A DNA stretch of 44,894 nucleotides from Nitrospinaceae bacterium. Lineage in GTDB: Bacteria > Nitrospinota > Nitrospinia > Nitrospinales > JACRGP01. Below, in pieces: positions 1 to 7,336 of this stretch (position 1 is the first letter of the stretch; every line of letters begins with the position of its first letter). Location of the stretch: contig JAJDBB010000009.1 in the NCBI GenBank assembly GCA_029261555.1, positions 1-44,894 of the forward strand, given 5' to 3'. The notes under the pieces are model-generated. The model had not been told where the DNA came from. It saw only the letters and a list, made by a program, of their open reading frames with translations, and made no database searches. The position numbers were made by a program, and so were the translations under genes.

Positions 1-177
1 TATCATTTTATCGGCGTGCTTCATTTCGCCCATGGATTCTTCCCTCGCATGTTGGGCAAGTTTATTAAATCCCCAGTTCTCCTCCATCTTGTAATGGATG
101 TAATAAATATTGATTGCCGTCAACTCCGCCATGAGCACGTCATTAAGAGCGTCGATCACTTCCTTGTTTCCCTGCAT
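1..177 (-). CDS. bfr: Bacterioferritin, N-terminal part (cut by window edge)
   Basis: Only the first 59 codons are in the window; the rest lies beyond base 1. The translation begins MQGNKEVIDALNDVLMAEL and runs through a NWGFNKLAQHAREE helix to EMKHADKMI. This matches the first two helices of haem-binding bacterioferritin. The di-iron ferroxidase ligands of that family fall at the expected places (E18, E51, H54), and M52 sits at the position of the inter-subunit haem ligand. Family knowledge: 24 subunits form an iron-storage shell that oxidises Fe(II). The ATG at 177 is preceded by GGGGAGAGATAATC, a good ribosome binding site. A Fur-like AT-rich palindrome lies about 120 bases upstream (separate entry). 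Identification is firm; whether the remainder is intact cannot be seen. Confidence 0.93.
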   Translation of the reverse strand, partial: MQGNKEVIDALNDVLMAELTAINIYYIHYKMEENWGFNKLAQHAREESMGEMKHADKMI

Positions 178-510
178 GATTATCTCTCCCCATATAGCGT
201 TAATAATTTAAAGTAACGTTCCATTGAGCGCACGCTAGCAAAGCTCAGATAACTAAACAAGAGTCGATTTCTCAAAGGTTTGCGCCTGATAGTCGCAATG
301 ATTTTTATTATCAATAAAATCAATTTCAAAAGATACCAGGGCAGATAGCTTCTGAAAAACCCGCGCCAGGATTGAGGCAAAAGGCCGTCAAAGAAAAATT
401 GCGTTTAGCGATTGATTATTTCTATCAATAGCAAATCGCCACGCGAGCGCAGTTTTTCTTCATTTTTTAAGAAAGGAGTTAATCTTTTGGGGAGGGCGAA
501 AACTTTCTGC
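178..510. other. Intergenic region between bfr and map, no convincing gene
   Basis: About 330 bases between the bacterioferritin start and the map stop. It is AT-rich and contains small inverted repeats: one at 294-326, and ATTGAT (411-416) with ATCAAT (424-429). A 66-codon open frame on the minus strand (380-180) is hydrophobic then basic, has no ribosome binding site and does not resemble a family I know, so I do not call it. The region probably holds the bfr promoter and the 3' end of the era-map transcript. Confidence 0.6.
294..312 (-). promoter_or_regulatory. Possible Fur-box-like palindrome upstream of bfr
   Basis: Read on the bfr strand the site is GATAATAAAAATCATTGCG. By eye it matches about 14 of 19 positions of the classical Fur consensus (GATAATGATAATCATTATC). 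It lies roughly 120 bases before the bacterioferritin start, a sensible target for iron control. AT-rich DNA produces such matches by chance, so this is a candidate only. Confidence 0.28.
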
Positions 511-1272
511 TTAAAAAAGGGTTCCATTGGTTCGGGTGAGAACTTCACAACCGGTATCTGTCACCCAAAGAGTGTGTTCGAACTGCGCCGAAGTAGAGCC
601 GTCCAGGGTAACGGCGGTCCATTTGTCGGCGAGTATCTTCAGGTCCGCTTTGCCTTCGTTGATCATGGGTTCAATGGTGAAAGTCATGCCCTTTCTCAAT
701 TCCAGGCCCTCCCCCTCTTTTCCAAAATGCAGGACCTGAGGCTCTTCGTGGAAGTTCAGCCCGATTCCGTGTCCGCAAAACTCGCGCACCACGGAATATC
801 CGCGCGCTTCCACATATTTCTGGATGGCGGCTCCAATATCGCCCAGGTGCGATCCGGGCCGCACGGTCTCGATGGCCCGTTGTTGCGCCTCCAGGGTGGT
901 CTCCACCAGGCGTTGGGCGCGCTTGCGGGGCGTTCCTACGAAAAAGGTCCGGTTGGTGTCGCCGTGGTATTTTTTAACAATCGTCGTGATATCCAGATTC
1001 ACGATATCGCCGTTGCGCAATTTTCGCTCGGAGGGGATTCCATGGCAGATTTCATCGTTGACGGAAGTGCAAATACTTTTGGGAAACCCGCGATAATTAA
1101 GGGGCGCGGGTATGGCCTTGTGGGCAATGATATAGTCGTGGCAAATGTCGTTCAGCTCGTTGGTGGTGACGCCAGGCTTGATAAAAGGCTCGATCATCAC
1201 CAGAACTTCAGCCGCAAGCTTACAACTCTCCCTCATCACCTCGATTTCCGCGTCGTTTTTAATATGAATCAT
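511..1272 (-). CDS. map: Type I methionine aminopeptidase
   Basis: Removes the initiator methionine from nascent proteins in the cytoplasm. From the ATG at 1272 the protein has 253 residues, the usual size for the bacterial type I enzyme without an N-terminal zinc extension. The five metal ligands are visible at the expected spacing: D94 (NLDIT), D105 (GDTNRTF), H168 (CGHGIG), E201 (TIEPM) and E232 (FEHT). Substrate-site H77 (EICHGIP) and H175 are also present. A TTG four codons upstream (1284) is possible, but a Shine-Dalgarno sequence sits only two bases before it, so MIHIKNDAEIEVM at 1272 is preferred. The start overlaps the end of era by 14 bases, implying translational coupling and one transcript. 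Confidence 0.95.
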   Translation of the reverse strand: MIHIKNDAEIEVMRESCKLAAEVLVMIEPFIKPGVTTNELNDICHDYIIAHKAIPAPLNYRGFPKSICTSVNDEICHGIPSERKLRNGDIVNLDITTIVKKYHGDTNRTFFVGTPRKRAQRLVETTLEAQQRAIETVRPGSHLGDIGAAIQKYVEARGYSVVREFCGHGIGLNFHEEPQVLHFGKEGEGLELRKGMTFTIEPMINEGKADLKILADKWTAVTLDGSTSAQFEHTLWVTDTGCEVLTRTNGTLF

Positions 1273-2173
1273 GCGAGTATCCAAAATCCTTCAAATAGCG
1301 ATCGTCCTGTCGCCAGTTTTTCTTTACCCGAACAAAAAGGTTTAGATACACTTTGGTCCCAAAAAGTTTTTCAATTTCTTCACGGGCGTATTGGCCGACC
1401 CTTTTTAACCGCTCCCCGCCCTTACCAATCAAAATTTTCTTCTGGGATTCCCTCTCAATAGTAATCACGGCGTCCACCACGAGAACTCCTTTTTTTCCTT
1501 CTTCCATCTTTTCCACCTCCACCGCCGTAGCATAAGGAAGCTCCAGATGGGTAAGTATGATGATTTTTTCCCGAATCATCTCCGCCGCAATGAATTTTTC
1601 CGGACAATCCGTGACCATGTCCGGCGGGAAATACTCGGGTCCCTCCGGAAGAATTTCCAATAAAATCTTTTTCAAAATATCCAGACCGTCGCCGTGTAGA
1701 GCGGAAAGCGGAATGATATGCAAAAAGTTTTCCCGCTGGCGCAATTGATCGATCAATTCAAGAATCCTGTTTTTGGGAATCAGATCAATTTTGTTGACCA
1801 CGAGGATTTTGGGCGTTTTCGATTTCTTAATCAAATCCAGAACATACTCGTCTTCCGCCTGAAACCTCCGCTTGGCGTCGATCAAAAACATGATAACGTC
1901 CACGTCGTCGAAAGTTTTGCGCGCGGTTTCCACCATAAACCGATTCAGCTTGGTGCGCGCGTCGTGGATTCCCGGCGTGTCCAGGAGAATGATTTGACCA
2001 CCGGGCAAATGGCAGATTCCCGTGATTTTGTTTCGGGTGGTTTGCGGGCGGCGGGATATCGCCGCCACCTTCTCGGAGATCAACTGGTTCAGCAAAGTCG
2101 ATTTACCGACGTTGGGTTTGCCGACAATTCCCACAAACCCGGAACGATATTTTTGTTTCACGCTCGCATTCAA
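1259..2173 (-). CDS. era: GTPase Era
   Basis: Essential GTPase that binds the 3' end of 16S rRNA and helps 30S subunit maturation. The 304-residue length is typical. The N-terminal G domain has Walker A GKPNVGKST (residues 18-26), the Era effector region with RRPQTTRNKI, the G3 motif DTPG and the G4 motif NKID. The C-terminal KH domain carries the signature GKGGERLKRVG. The start is TTG at 2173, supported by GGAG seven bases upstream; no ATG gives a full G1 strand. The gene overlaps map at its 3' end and is divergent from hemW, with 119 bases between them. Confidence 0.96.
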   Translation of the reverse strand: MNASVKQKYRSGFVGIVGKPNVGKSTLLNQLISEKVAAISRRPQTTRNKITGICHLPGGQIILLDTPGIHDARTKLNRFMVETARKTFDDVDVIMFLIDAKRRFQAEDEYVLDLIKKSKTPKILVVNKIDLIPKNRILELIDQLRQRENFLHIIPLSALHGDGLDILKKILLEILPEGPEYFPPDMVTDCPEKFIAAEMIREKIIILTHLELPYATAVEVEKMEEGKKGVLVVDAVITIERESQKKILIGKGGERLKRVGQYAREEIEKLFGTKVYLNLFVRVKKNWRQDDRYLKDFGYSHDSY

Positions 2174-2232
2174 CCGCTCACTCCAAAGTTTTTAAGTCCA
2201 AAAAAATATAGCAAATCCCTTTTGGGAGACGG

Positions 2233-2240
2233 TATTATAA
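2233..2240 (-). promoter_or_regulatory. Candidate -10 element for era-map
   Basis: On the minus strand a perfect TATAAT (2239-2234) lies about 60 bases upstream of the era TTG. No good -35 hexamer stands 16-18 bases before it. The reverse strand also reads TATTAT here, so the site could serve either divergent gene. Confidence 0.25.
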
Positions 2241-2292
2241 GACAAAAAGGATAAGAAGTTAGCAAATTAACCGCGCAACGCCAACATCTTTC

Positions 2293-3429
2293 ATGCCTAA
2301 ACTCGGAATATACCTTCATATCCCTTACTGCCTGCACAAATGCGGCTACTGCGATTTCAATTCCCACAAAATCAATTCGGGGGAAATGTCCTCCTATGTC
2401 CAGGCTCAGGTTCGAGAAATCCGTCATTACGCGCCGCAATTTGAAGGGCGCAAAGTTCAAAGCGTATTTTTTGGCGGCGGCACCCCCACCACACTGCCAA
2501 CGGAAGATTTGGCGAGCATCCTGAACGCGCTTCGCGAACATTATTCATTGGAATCCGATTGCGAGATCACTGTGGAAGCAAATCCCGCAACCCTGGAGCT
2601 GGGGTATCTTAGAAACCTTCGCGCGGCGGGGTACAACCGCATCAGTATCGGAGTGCAATCTTTCCAAAAGGACGAGCTCGCTCTTTTGGAAAGGGTACAT
2701 TCCGCGGAAGAAGCCGACCAAACCATCGATCAGGCAAAGGCCGCCGGCTTTGACAATTTATCCCTGGACCTCATGTTCGCCCTCCCCGGCCAAACCCTTT
2801 CGAGTTGGCGGGACACTTTGCAAAAGGCGCTGAAAAAAAAACCGGCTCATCTTTCGGCATACAACCTGACGATCGAACCCGACACGGCTTTTCACAAGCA
2901 CAGGGAGCGCGGGCTGTTGACCATGCCGCCGGAGGATTTCCAATTGGAGTTGTTCAAGGAAACGCTAACCGCGTTAAACGACGCCGGTTACAAACAATAC
3001 GAAATATCCAACTTTGCCCAACCCGAAAGGGAATGTCGACACAACATCAATTACTGGGAAAACGGGGACTATCTTGGACTGGGCGCAGGAGCGTCTTCTT
3101 ATATCGAGGGCGAACGCTTTAGGAATACCGCCCTTCCCTCGCGCTACATAGCCGAAATTGTTAAAGCCGGACAGGCGGTGGAATTTACCGAACGCCTCAA
3201 TCCAGCGGGAGCGATGGGGGAGACTCTCATGCTGGGATTACGTATGATGCAGGGACTGGATATCCCCCGTTTTGAAAAAAGGTTTAAAGTCTCTTTCATA
3301 AAAACTTACGAAAAAATCCTCGACGCCTTGCTCAAAAAAAACCTGGTCGATCTCGACTCCAACCGGCTGGCGCTCACCAGCAAGGGTCTGTTTTTAGCCG
3401 ATTCCGTCATTCTGGAGTTTCTGCCTTAA
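2293..3429 (+). CDS. hemW: Radical SAM haem chaperone HemW (HemN-like)
   Basis: Radical S-adenosylmethionine protein of the HemN/HemW branch. The cluster motif CLHKCGYC gives C13, C17 and C20 as ligands of the 4Fe-4S cluster, followed by DFNSH. FFGGGTPT is the SAM-binding glycine motif, and the VEANP and GVQSF strands typical of the barrel follow. At 378 residues it has the short N-terminus of HemW rather than the longer form of coproporphyrinogen dehydrogenase HemN, and it keeps a HemN_C-type domain after about residue 290. Family knowledge: HemW binds haem and is proposed to deliver it to respiratory enzymes. It leads a plus-strand cluster with the TPR gene and mazG. Confidence 0.93.
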   Translation: MPKLGIYLHIPYCLHKCGYCDFNSHKINSGEMSSYVQAQVREIRHYAPQFEGRKVQSVFFGGGTPTTLPTEDLASILNALREHYSLESDCEITVEANPATLELGYLRNLRAAGYNRISIGVQSFQKDELALLERVHSAEEADQTIDQAKAAGFDNLSLDLMFALPGQTLSSWRDTLQKALKKKPAHLSAYNLTIEPDTAFHKHRERGLLTMPPEDFQLELFKETLTALNDAGYKQYEISNFAQPERECRHNINYWENGDYLGLGAGASSYIEGERFRNTALPSRYIAEIVKAGQAVEFTERLNPAGAMGETLMLGLRMMQGLDIPRFEKRFKVSFIKTYEKILDALLKKNLVDLDSNRLALTSKGLFLADSVILEFLP

Positions 3430-3450
3430 TCTTTTTTAAAAGGAGTTTTC

Positions 3451-4053
3451 ATGCTCAAATTTGCACCGTTCGCCTTGATTTCAATCGCCGCCTTCCTGTA
3501 TATGGCTTCGCCCGTTTTCGCGGAAGACGCCAACGCCCTGATGAGAAAAGCGATCAAACTCAGCATGCAGGGAAACAACGACGAGGCGCTCAAAATTTTC
3601 AAAGAGGTCATCGAAAAGAATCCCAAAAACACTTTCGCGCATAACAATCTGGGGCAAATTTATGCGTTAATGGGGGAATGGGACAAAGCATTGGCTTCCT
3701 ATAAGACTGCGCTGGAGATCAACCCGAATTTCGCGATGACCCTGAACAATATCGGACAGATTTATAAAAGACGCAATGAGCTGGACCTTGCCGAGACCAG
3801 TTTTAAAAAGGCCATCCAGAACTTTAAAAACTTTGGCCTGGCCTACGGCAATCTTGGAGAAGTCTATTTGATCCAGAAAAAATACGACGACGCTATCTCA
3901 AACCTGGGAAAGGCGGTAGAAATTATTCCCGCCAACGCAATGTTTCACCACCTCATCTCCCAGGCTTACCAAGCCAAAAACATGACGGAGAAGGCGGACA
4001 AACATTTGGCTCTTTATAAAAAATTCAAATTGCCCTCCCCCACAGGAAAGTGA
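3451..4053 (+). CDS. Exported TPR protein
   Basis: A 200-residue protein with a clear Sec signal peptide (MLKFAPFALISIAAFLYMAS, cleavage likely after VFA near residue 24). It is followed by about five tetratricopeptide repeats, recognisable by the repeated pattern AxxxLGxxYxxxGxxxxAxxxYxxALxxxP (NNLGQIY, NNIGQIY, GNLGEVY). TPRs are protein-binding scaffolds, so the function is a periplasmic interaction partner of unknown target. AAGGAG stands eight bases before the ATG. The stop overlaps the mazG GTG start, so the two are translationally coupled. Nothing in the sequence names the partner. Confidence 0.85.
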   Translation: MLKFAPFALISIAAFLYMASPVFAEDANALMRKAIKLSMQGNNDEALKIFKEVIEKNPKNTFAHNNLGQIYALMGEWDKALASYKTALEINPNFAMTLNNIGQIYKRRNELDLAETSFKKAIQNFKNFGLAYGNLGEVYLIQKKYDDAISNLGKAVEIIPANAMFHHLISQAYQAKNMTEKADKHLALYKKFKLPSPTGK

Positions 4054-4850
4054 ACGACGCTTCTAATATGAAAAACCCCGAATCCACATTCAAACGGCTG
4101 GTAGAAATCGTCGACGTTTTGATGAGCGAAAACGGTTGTCCCTGGGACCGCGTGCAAACGCGGGAAACCTTAAAACCCTATCTGGTGGAGGAAACCTACG
4201 AAGTTCTGGAAGCCCTGGACGAGGACCATCCGGAAAAAATAAAGGAGGAGTTGGGCGACCTGCTGTATCAAATCATGTTCCACGCAAAAATTGGCGAGCA
4301 GAAAAACGAATTCAATGTTGGCGACGTGATCGATTCCATCAGCGAAAAAATGGTGCGGCGCCACCCTCATGTTTTCGCGGACAGCGCGGTGGATACGCCG
4401 GACGGCGTGGTGGAACAATGGGAGGAAATCAAAAAAACCGAAAAGAACAATCAGGGGCAAAAATCAATCCTGGACAACATTCCTAAGGGCCTTCCAGGAT
4501 TGCAACGCGCCCAACAACTGCAGAAAAAAGCCGCCAAACAAGGATTCGACTGGGACAAAATTGAAGACGTCTTCGCCAAGCTGGACGAGGAGATAGCCGA
4601 GTTCAAGGAAGCTTTTCTCAATGGCGACGATCAACACCTGCAAAGCGAGCTTGGAGATATCCTGTTCGTTCTGGTCAATCTTTCGCGATTTAAAAAACTG
4701 AACGCGGAGGAGGCCTTGCGCCAGACCAACAACAAATTTATCCAGCGTTTTCAACACATCGAAAAGGAAGTCGCCAAACGCGGCAAGGAATTAAAAGACG
4801 CTACGCTGGAAGAAATGGAACAGTACTGGCAGGACGCAAAAAAGATTTAA
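4050..4850 (+). CDS. mazG: Nucleoside triphosphate pyrophosphohydrolase MazG
   Basis: Hydrolyses (d)NTPs to NMP and pyrophosphate, a house-cleaning role. The 266 residues match the two-domain E. coli-type enzyme. The first domain has NGCPWDRVQTRETLKPYLVE, EETYEVLEA and KEELGDLL; the second has LDEEIAEFKEA and SELGDILF. These are the paired acidic ExxE and ExxD metal motifs of the all-alpha NTP pyrophosphatase fold. The start is taken as GTG at 4050, which overlaps the preceding stop as GTGA with AGGAAA just before it. An ATG at 4068 is the alternative and would remove only six residues. Confidence 0.94.
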   Translation: MNDASNMKNPESTFKRLVEIVDVLMSENGCPWDRVQTRETLKPYLVEETYEVLEALDEDHPEKIKEELGDLLYQIMFHAKIGEQKNEFNVGDVIDSISEKMVRRHPHVFADSAVDTPDGVVEQWEEIKKTEKNNQGQKSILDNIPKGLPGLQRAQQLQKKAAKQGFDWDKIEDVFAKLDEEIAEFKEAFLNGDDQHLQSELGDILFVLVNLSRFKKLNAEEALRQTNNKFIQRFQHIEKEVAKRGKELKDATLEEMEQYWQDAKKI

Positions 4851-4870
4851 CGAAAAGAAGGAACCTTTTT

Positions 4871-5794
4871 TCACCGCCGTTTTTTCAACTGCAATTCTAC
4901 GACGCAGTTAAGTTCCTTGAGCAAAGCTTCAAGATCCACGTTATGCATCTGCGCGGACTGCTCCACAGTCTCAATGGCGTGCCCCGGACAGGAAAAACAC
5001 TCCTCCCCATAATGCTTTTCAAATACCTCGCGAGTCTCAGAATAAACTTTTACCAGACTGCCCACCATAACGTCGGCGGCGCAAAACTCTCCCATTTTGA
5101 TTTTTCGTCCTTCTTTGGCGGACGCCTCCGTTGAAGGTCTTCCCGGGGGGGTTGGCGGAGCGGATCGGGAAAACAACGCGGCGTTCAGCTTTTGCACAAA
5201 CTCTTGCGCATCCACCCCGTGCTTTTCGCAGGCTTTGTCGATGGTCACAACTTTGGCGAAAGTTTTCCTGGCGACGGGATTGGCCAGAGAATCAAAACCG
5301 CTCGCCAAAAACACCGGAAGCGCGTTAGGGAATTTATCCAGCGCCTCTCCCACTTTCATGTCGCCGGTAATTCGCGCCGGGAGGGTTCCGGCGTCTGCCG
5401 GAGCCAGAACCCCATACAAATTGACTATCATGAGTAATATTCCCCCACCCGCCATTACGGCGGAAAGAACAAACAGGTAATGCAACGCGCCGTTCGTCCA
5501 TAATCCGCCGGCAAAATGGGTTGAGACCATGCCCAGCAATCCAACGTTTTGCAAATAAAAATGATACTTAACTCCCTCGGGCCAAGGGAGAGGACGGGCG
5601 TTGAAACGCGGCAGGACATGGTAGGCAACGCTGGCGATCATCATTATCATGAAGCCCAGCAGGTTCAGGTGAATGTGAACGAATCGAATCCGTTCGCCCC
5701 AATCTGGGCGCACGGATATGCCTATCCCGAGAAAAGCGCCCAGCGCCAGATAGATCAACGCCGCCTTGGAAAACAGTTTTGCGTATTTGTCCAT
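4871..5794 (-). CDS. Four-helix haem-copper-oxidase-like membrane protein fused to two DUF1858-type domains
   Basis: A 307-residue fusion. Residues 10-130 contain four hydrophobic segments. The second reads VHIHLNLLGFMIMM and ends AYHVLPRF, a pattern I associate with truncated haem-copper oxidase or NO-reductase subunit I relatives. Histidines 40, 42, 59, 78 and 93 lie at or in helices and could ligate haem b. Full subunit I has 12 helices, so this cannot be a complete oxidase. Two soluble DUF1858-like domains follow, at about 140-205 (MKVGEALDKFP...GFDSLANPVARKT) and 232-295. The second holds a CFSCPG motif; the first lacks its cysteines. DUF1858 is linked in known proteins to hybrid-cluster and NO-related proteins, so a role in NO or redox sensing is inference. 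No Shine-Dalgarno sequence precedes the ATG. Confidence 0.72.
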   Translation of the reverse strand: MDKYAKLFSKAALIYLALGAFLGIGISVRPDWGERIRFVHIHLNLLGFMIMMIASVAYHVLPRFNARPLPWPEGVKYHFYLQNVGLLGMVSTHFAGGLWTNGALHYLFVLSAVMAGGGILLMIVNLYGVLAPADAGTLPARITGDMKVGEALDKFPNALPVFLASGFDSLANPVARKTFAKVVTIDKACEKHGVDAQEFVQKLNAALFSRSAPPTPPGRPSTEASAKEGRKIKMGEFCAADVMVGSLVKVYSETREVFEKHYGEECFSCPGHAIETVEQSAQMHNVDLEALLKELNCVVELQLKKRR

Positions 5795-5834
5795 TAGATT
5801 AAATGTGCGAAAGAGTTGGAAGGAGGGAGCAAAC

Positions 5835-5894
5835 TAAAGGAACCGAATCGACCAAGCGTTCAATGCCAAACGATTGACCGGTTCGGTTCCTTTA
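5835..5894. repeat. Long perfect inverted repeat (13-bp arms)
   Basis: TAAAGGAACCGAA (5835-5847) is an exact inverted copy of TTCGGTTCCTTTA (5882-5894). One wobble and two further pairs extend it inward to 16 pairs, closing a loop of about 28 bases. It sits between the small basic gene and the oxidase-like gene, both on the minus strand, and its right arm is inside the last codons of the small gene. Neither side carries a long T tract, so it is not a textbook terminator. An mRNA-stabilising or attenuating hairpin is equally likely. Confidence 0.7.
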
Positions 5895-6048
5895 ATTCTC
5901 TCATTCCCTGCTGGATGGTTTTTCTGTTCTGCGCCCGCTTGTAATTTTTTCTGGACTCGACAACCTGTCTCCGGTAGCGGGCGGAAGCCAGGGCGCGTGC
6001 CGCAGGGTTCTCCTTAACAATCCTGCGTTTTTTAATAACTTTGTGCAT
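5860..6048 (-). CDS. Small highly basic protein (62 aa), possibly DUF7230-like
   Basis: A 62-residue protein rich in lysine and arginine: MHKVIKKRRIVKENPAARA, then a YRRQVVESRKNYKRAQNRK stretch. The start is unusually well supported, with AAGGAGG seven bases before the ATG, so this is very probably translated. The NPAAR...VV...K-K-YKR pattern recalls a family of tiny basic proteins (about 55-60 aa) that I remember as DUF7230. That match is from memory and uncertain. Such charge suggests RNA or ribosome association, but no function is known to me. It lies 19 bases downstream of the glycosyltransferase and is probably co-transcribed with it. Its stop codon falls within the loop of the inverted repeat. 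Confidence 0.7.
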   Translation of the reverse strand: MHKVIKKRRIVKENPAARALASARYRRQVVESRKNYKRAQNRKTIQQGMRELKEPNRSIVWH

Positions 6049-6067
6049 CGTATCCTCCTTGGAAAAT

Positions 6068-7195
6068 TTAAACGTCGTAATTCCTGCCTCTCCACTGCGA
6101 TTTTCCTAGCAATAACACTTGAAACATGGAGTTTAGCATGATGGCGCAGGTCACAAGCGCGCCTAAAGGAAACAGGATAGCAGTCCGGCCCTTTAAATTC
6201 AAATGGTGGCACAACCCCGACTGGGTCGCCAACACAAGCGCCAAGCTGGCAAAGGAAAGCGCCAGAACGAACGTTCCTCCATCCGCGAGGCTGGCAAACA
6301 ACACGAACCAGGGACTCACCAAAAAAGATATCAGGATAAAGATGTAATAGAAGGTTTTGATTACCGACTTTTTGAAAGCGATAAAGATATTTTTGCGCCA
6401 GCCCTCCCAGATTTCCCTGAAGGAATGATACATCCTGATGGAAAGAAGGCTTTTGCCGTCGGCGACGAGCAGACGGCACCCCTCCGCCTTGGCGGCCTTG
6501 GCCAGCATTATATCTTCGACGATTTCCCGCTTCACTCGGGCATGCCCGCCAACGCGTAAATACGCCTCTTTCCGGATCATGATAAAGGCACCAATCCCCA
6601 TAGCGGACGGGTCGTCAGGATCGTTCACTCGTTTAAAACGGGTCAGCGCGCCGATGATGCTGAATATAATCGGTTGCACCGCGCGCTCCCAAAACGACCC
6701 AAATTCCGCCGCCGGCATGAGGGTGAGCATGTCCAGGTTCCGGCTTTGCATGGCGTGCACGGCTGATTTAACCGCCTGAGAACTGAAAACCGGATCGGCG
6801 TCGGTGAACAACAAAATTTCTCCGCGCGCAATTTCCACCGCCTGACTCAATGCGAACGGCTTGCCAAACCAATCGACGGGCAACTCCTTTCCTTCAAGCA
6901 GAGAAAGATTGGAATATTTTTTCGCCAATCGATTCGCCAATTCCGCCGTGGCGTCCGAAGAATGATCGTCGACGACAATCACTTCAAAATTCGGGTAATC
7001 CTGCGCCGCCAGAGACTCCAGGCAAGCGCCAATATCTCTTTCCTCGTTGCGCGCCGCGATGCAAACTGAAACCCTGGGCGCTTCCCGCAAAGGCCCGGAC
7101 ACAGGCTCGACGCGAACCAGGTGAATCATATTCACCGAAAGATACACGACAATCAAAACGATCAATAAAAACTGAACACCCGCCAACCAGACCAT
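6068..7195 (-). CDS. Membrane-anchored family 2 glycosyltransferase (HpnB/CrtQ-like)
   Basis: A 375-residue GT2 enzyme with an N-terminal membrane helix (residues 5-25) and three or four C-terminal hydrophobic segments after about 275. The GT-A nucleotide-sugar domain shows RVSVCIAARNEE, VVDDHSSD, the metal-binding TDADP and an acceptor-site VEDIMLA, then GWRKN. The C-terminus WRGRNYDV matches the WxGRxY ending of the HpnB/carotenoid glycosyltransferase group, so a lipid or hopanoid-type acceptor is plausible. The sequence alone does not fix the substrate. Start ATG at 7195 with GGAA upstream. It is divergent from pstS and followed closely by the small basic gene. Confidence 0.85.
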   Translation of the reverse strand: MVWLAGVQFLLIVLIVVYLSVNMIHLVRVEPVSGPLREAPRVSVCIAARNEERDIGACLESLAAQDYPNFEVIVVDDHSSDATAELANRLAKKYSNLSLLEGKELPVDWFGKPFALSQAVEIARGEILLFTDADPVFSSQAVKSAVHAMQSRNLDMLTLMPAAEFGSFWERAVQPIIFSIIGALTRFKRVNDPDDPSAMGIGAFIMIRKEAYLRVGGHARVKREIVEDIMLAKAAKAEGCRLLVADGKSLLSIRMYHSFREIWEGWRKNIFIAFKKSVIKTFYYIFILISFLVSPWFVLFASLADGGTFVLALSFASLALVLATQSGLCHHLNLKGRTAILFPLGALVTCAIMLNSMFQVLLLGKSQWRGRNYDV

Positions 7196-7336
7196 CGAAT
7201 AAATTCCTTGTGTCAGGGAATTCTCAAATCCCCGGCGAAAATCTAACCGTATTCAAACATTACCTACAATTCCCTCTAACAATTTAAAGGTTCAATAGTC
7301 TCGTCTGCAACGACTACTTTCTCAAGGAGAAAAACA

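Noticed and set aside
180-380. A 66-codon minus-strand frame upstream of bfr
   Set aside because: There is no ribosome binding site and no family resemblance, and it covers the probable bfr promoter.
412-1461. A 349-codon open frame on the plus strand
   Set aside because: It lies antisense to map and era, has no recognisable domain and no ribosome binding site, and arises from the base composition of those genes.
4851-4871. Terminator between mazG and the oxidase-like gene
   Set aside because: AAGGAACCTT with flanking A and T runs is palindromic but leaves a two-base loop and no GC-rich stem.
7196-7336. Possible Pho box upstream of pstS
   Set aside because: No pair of CTGTCAT-like repeats with 11-base periodicity could be found.
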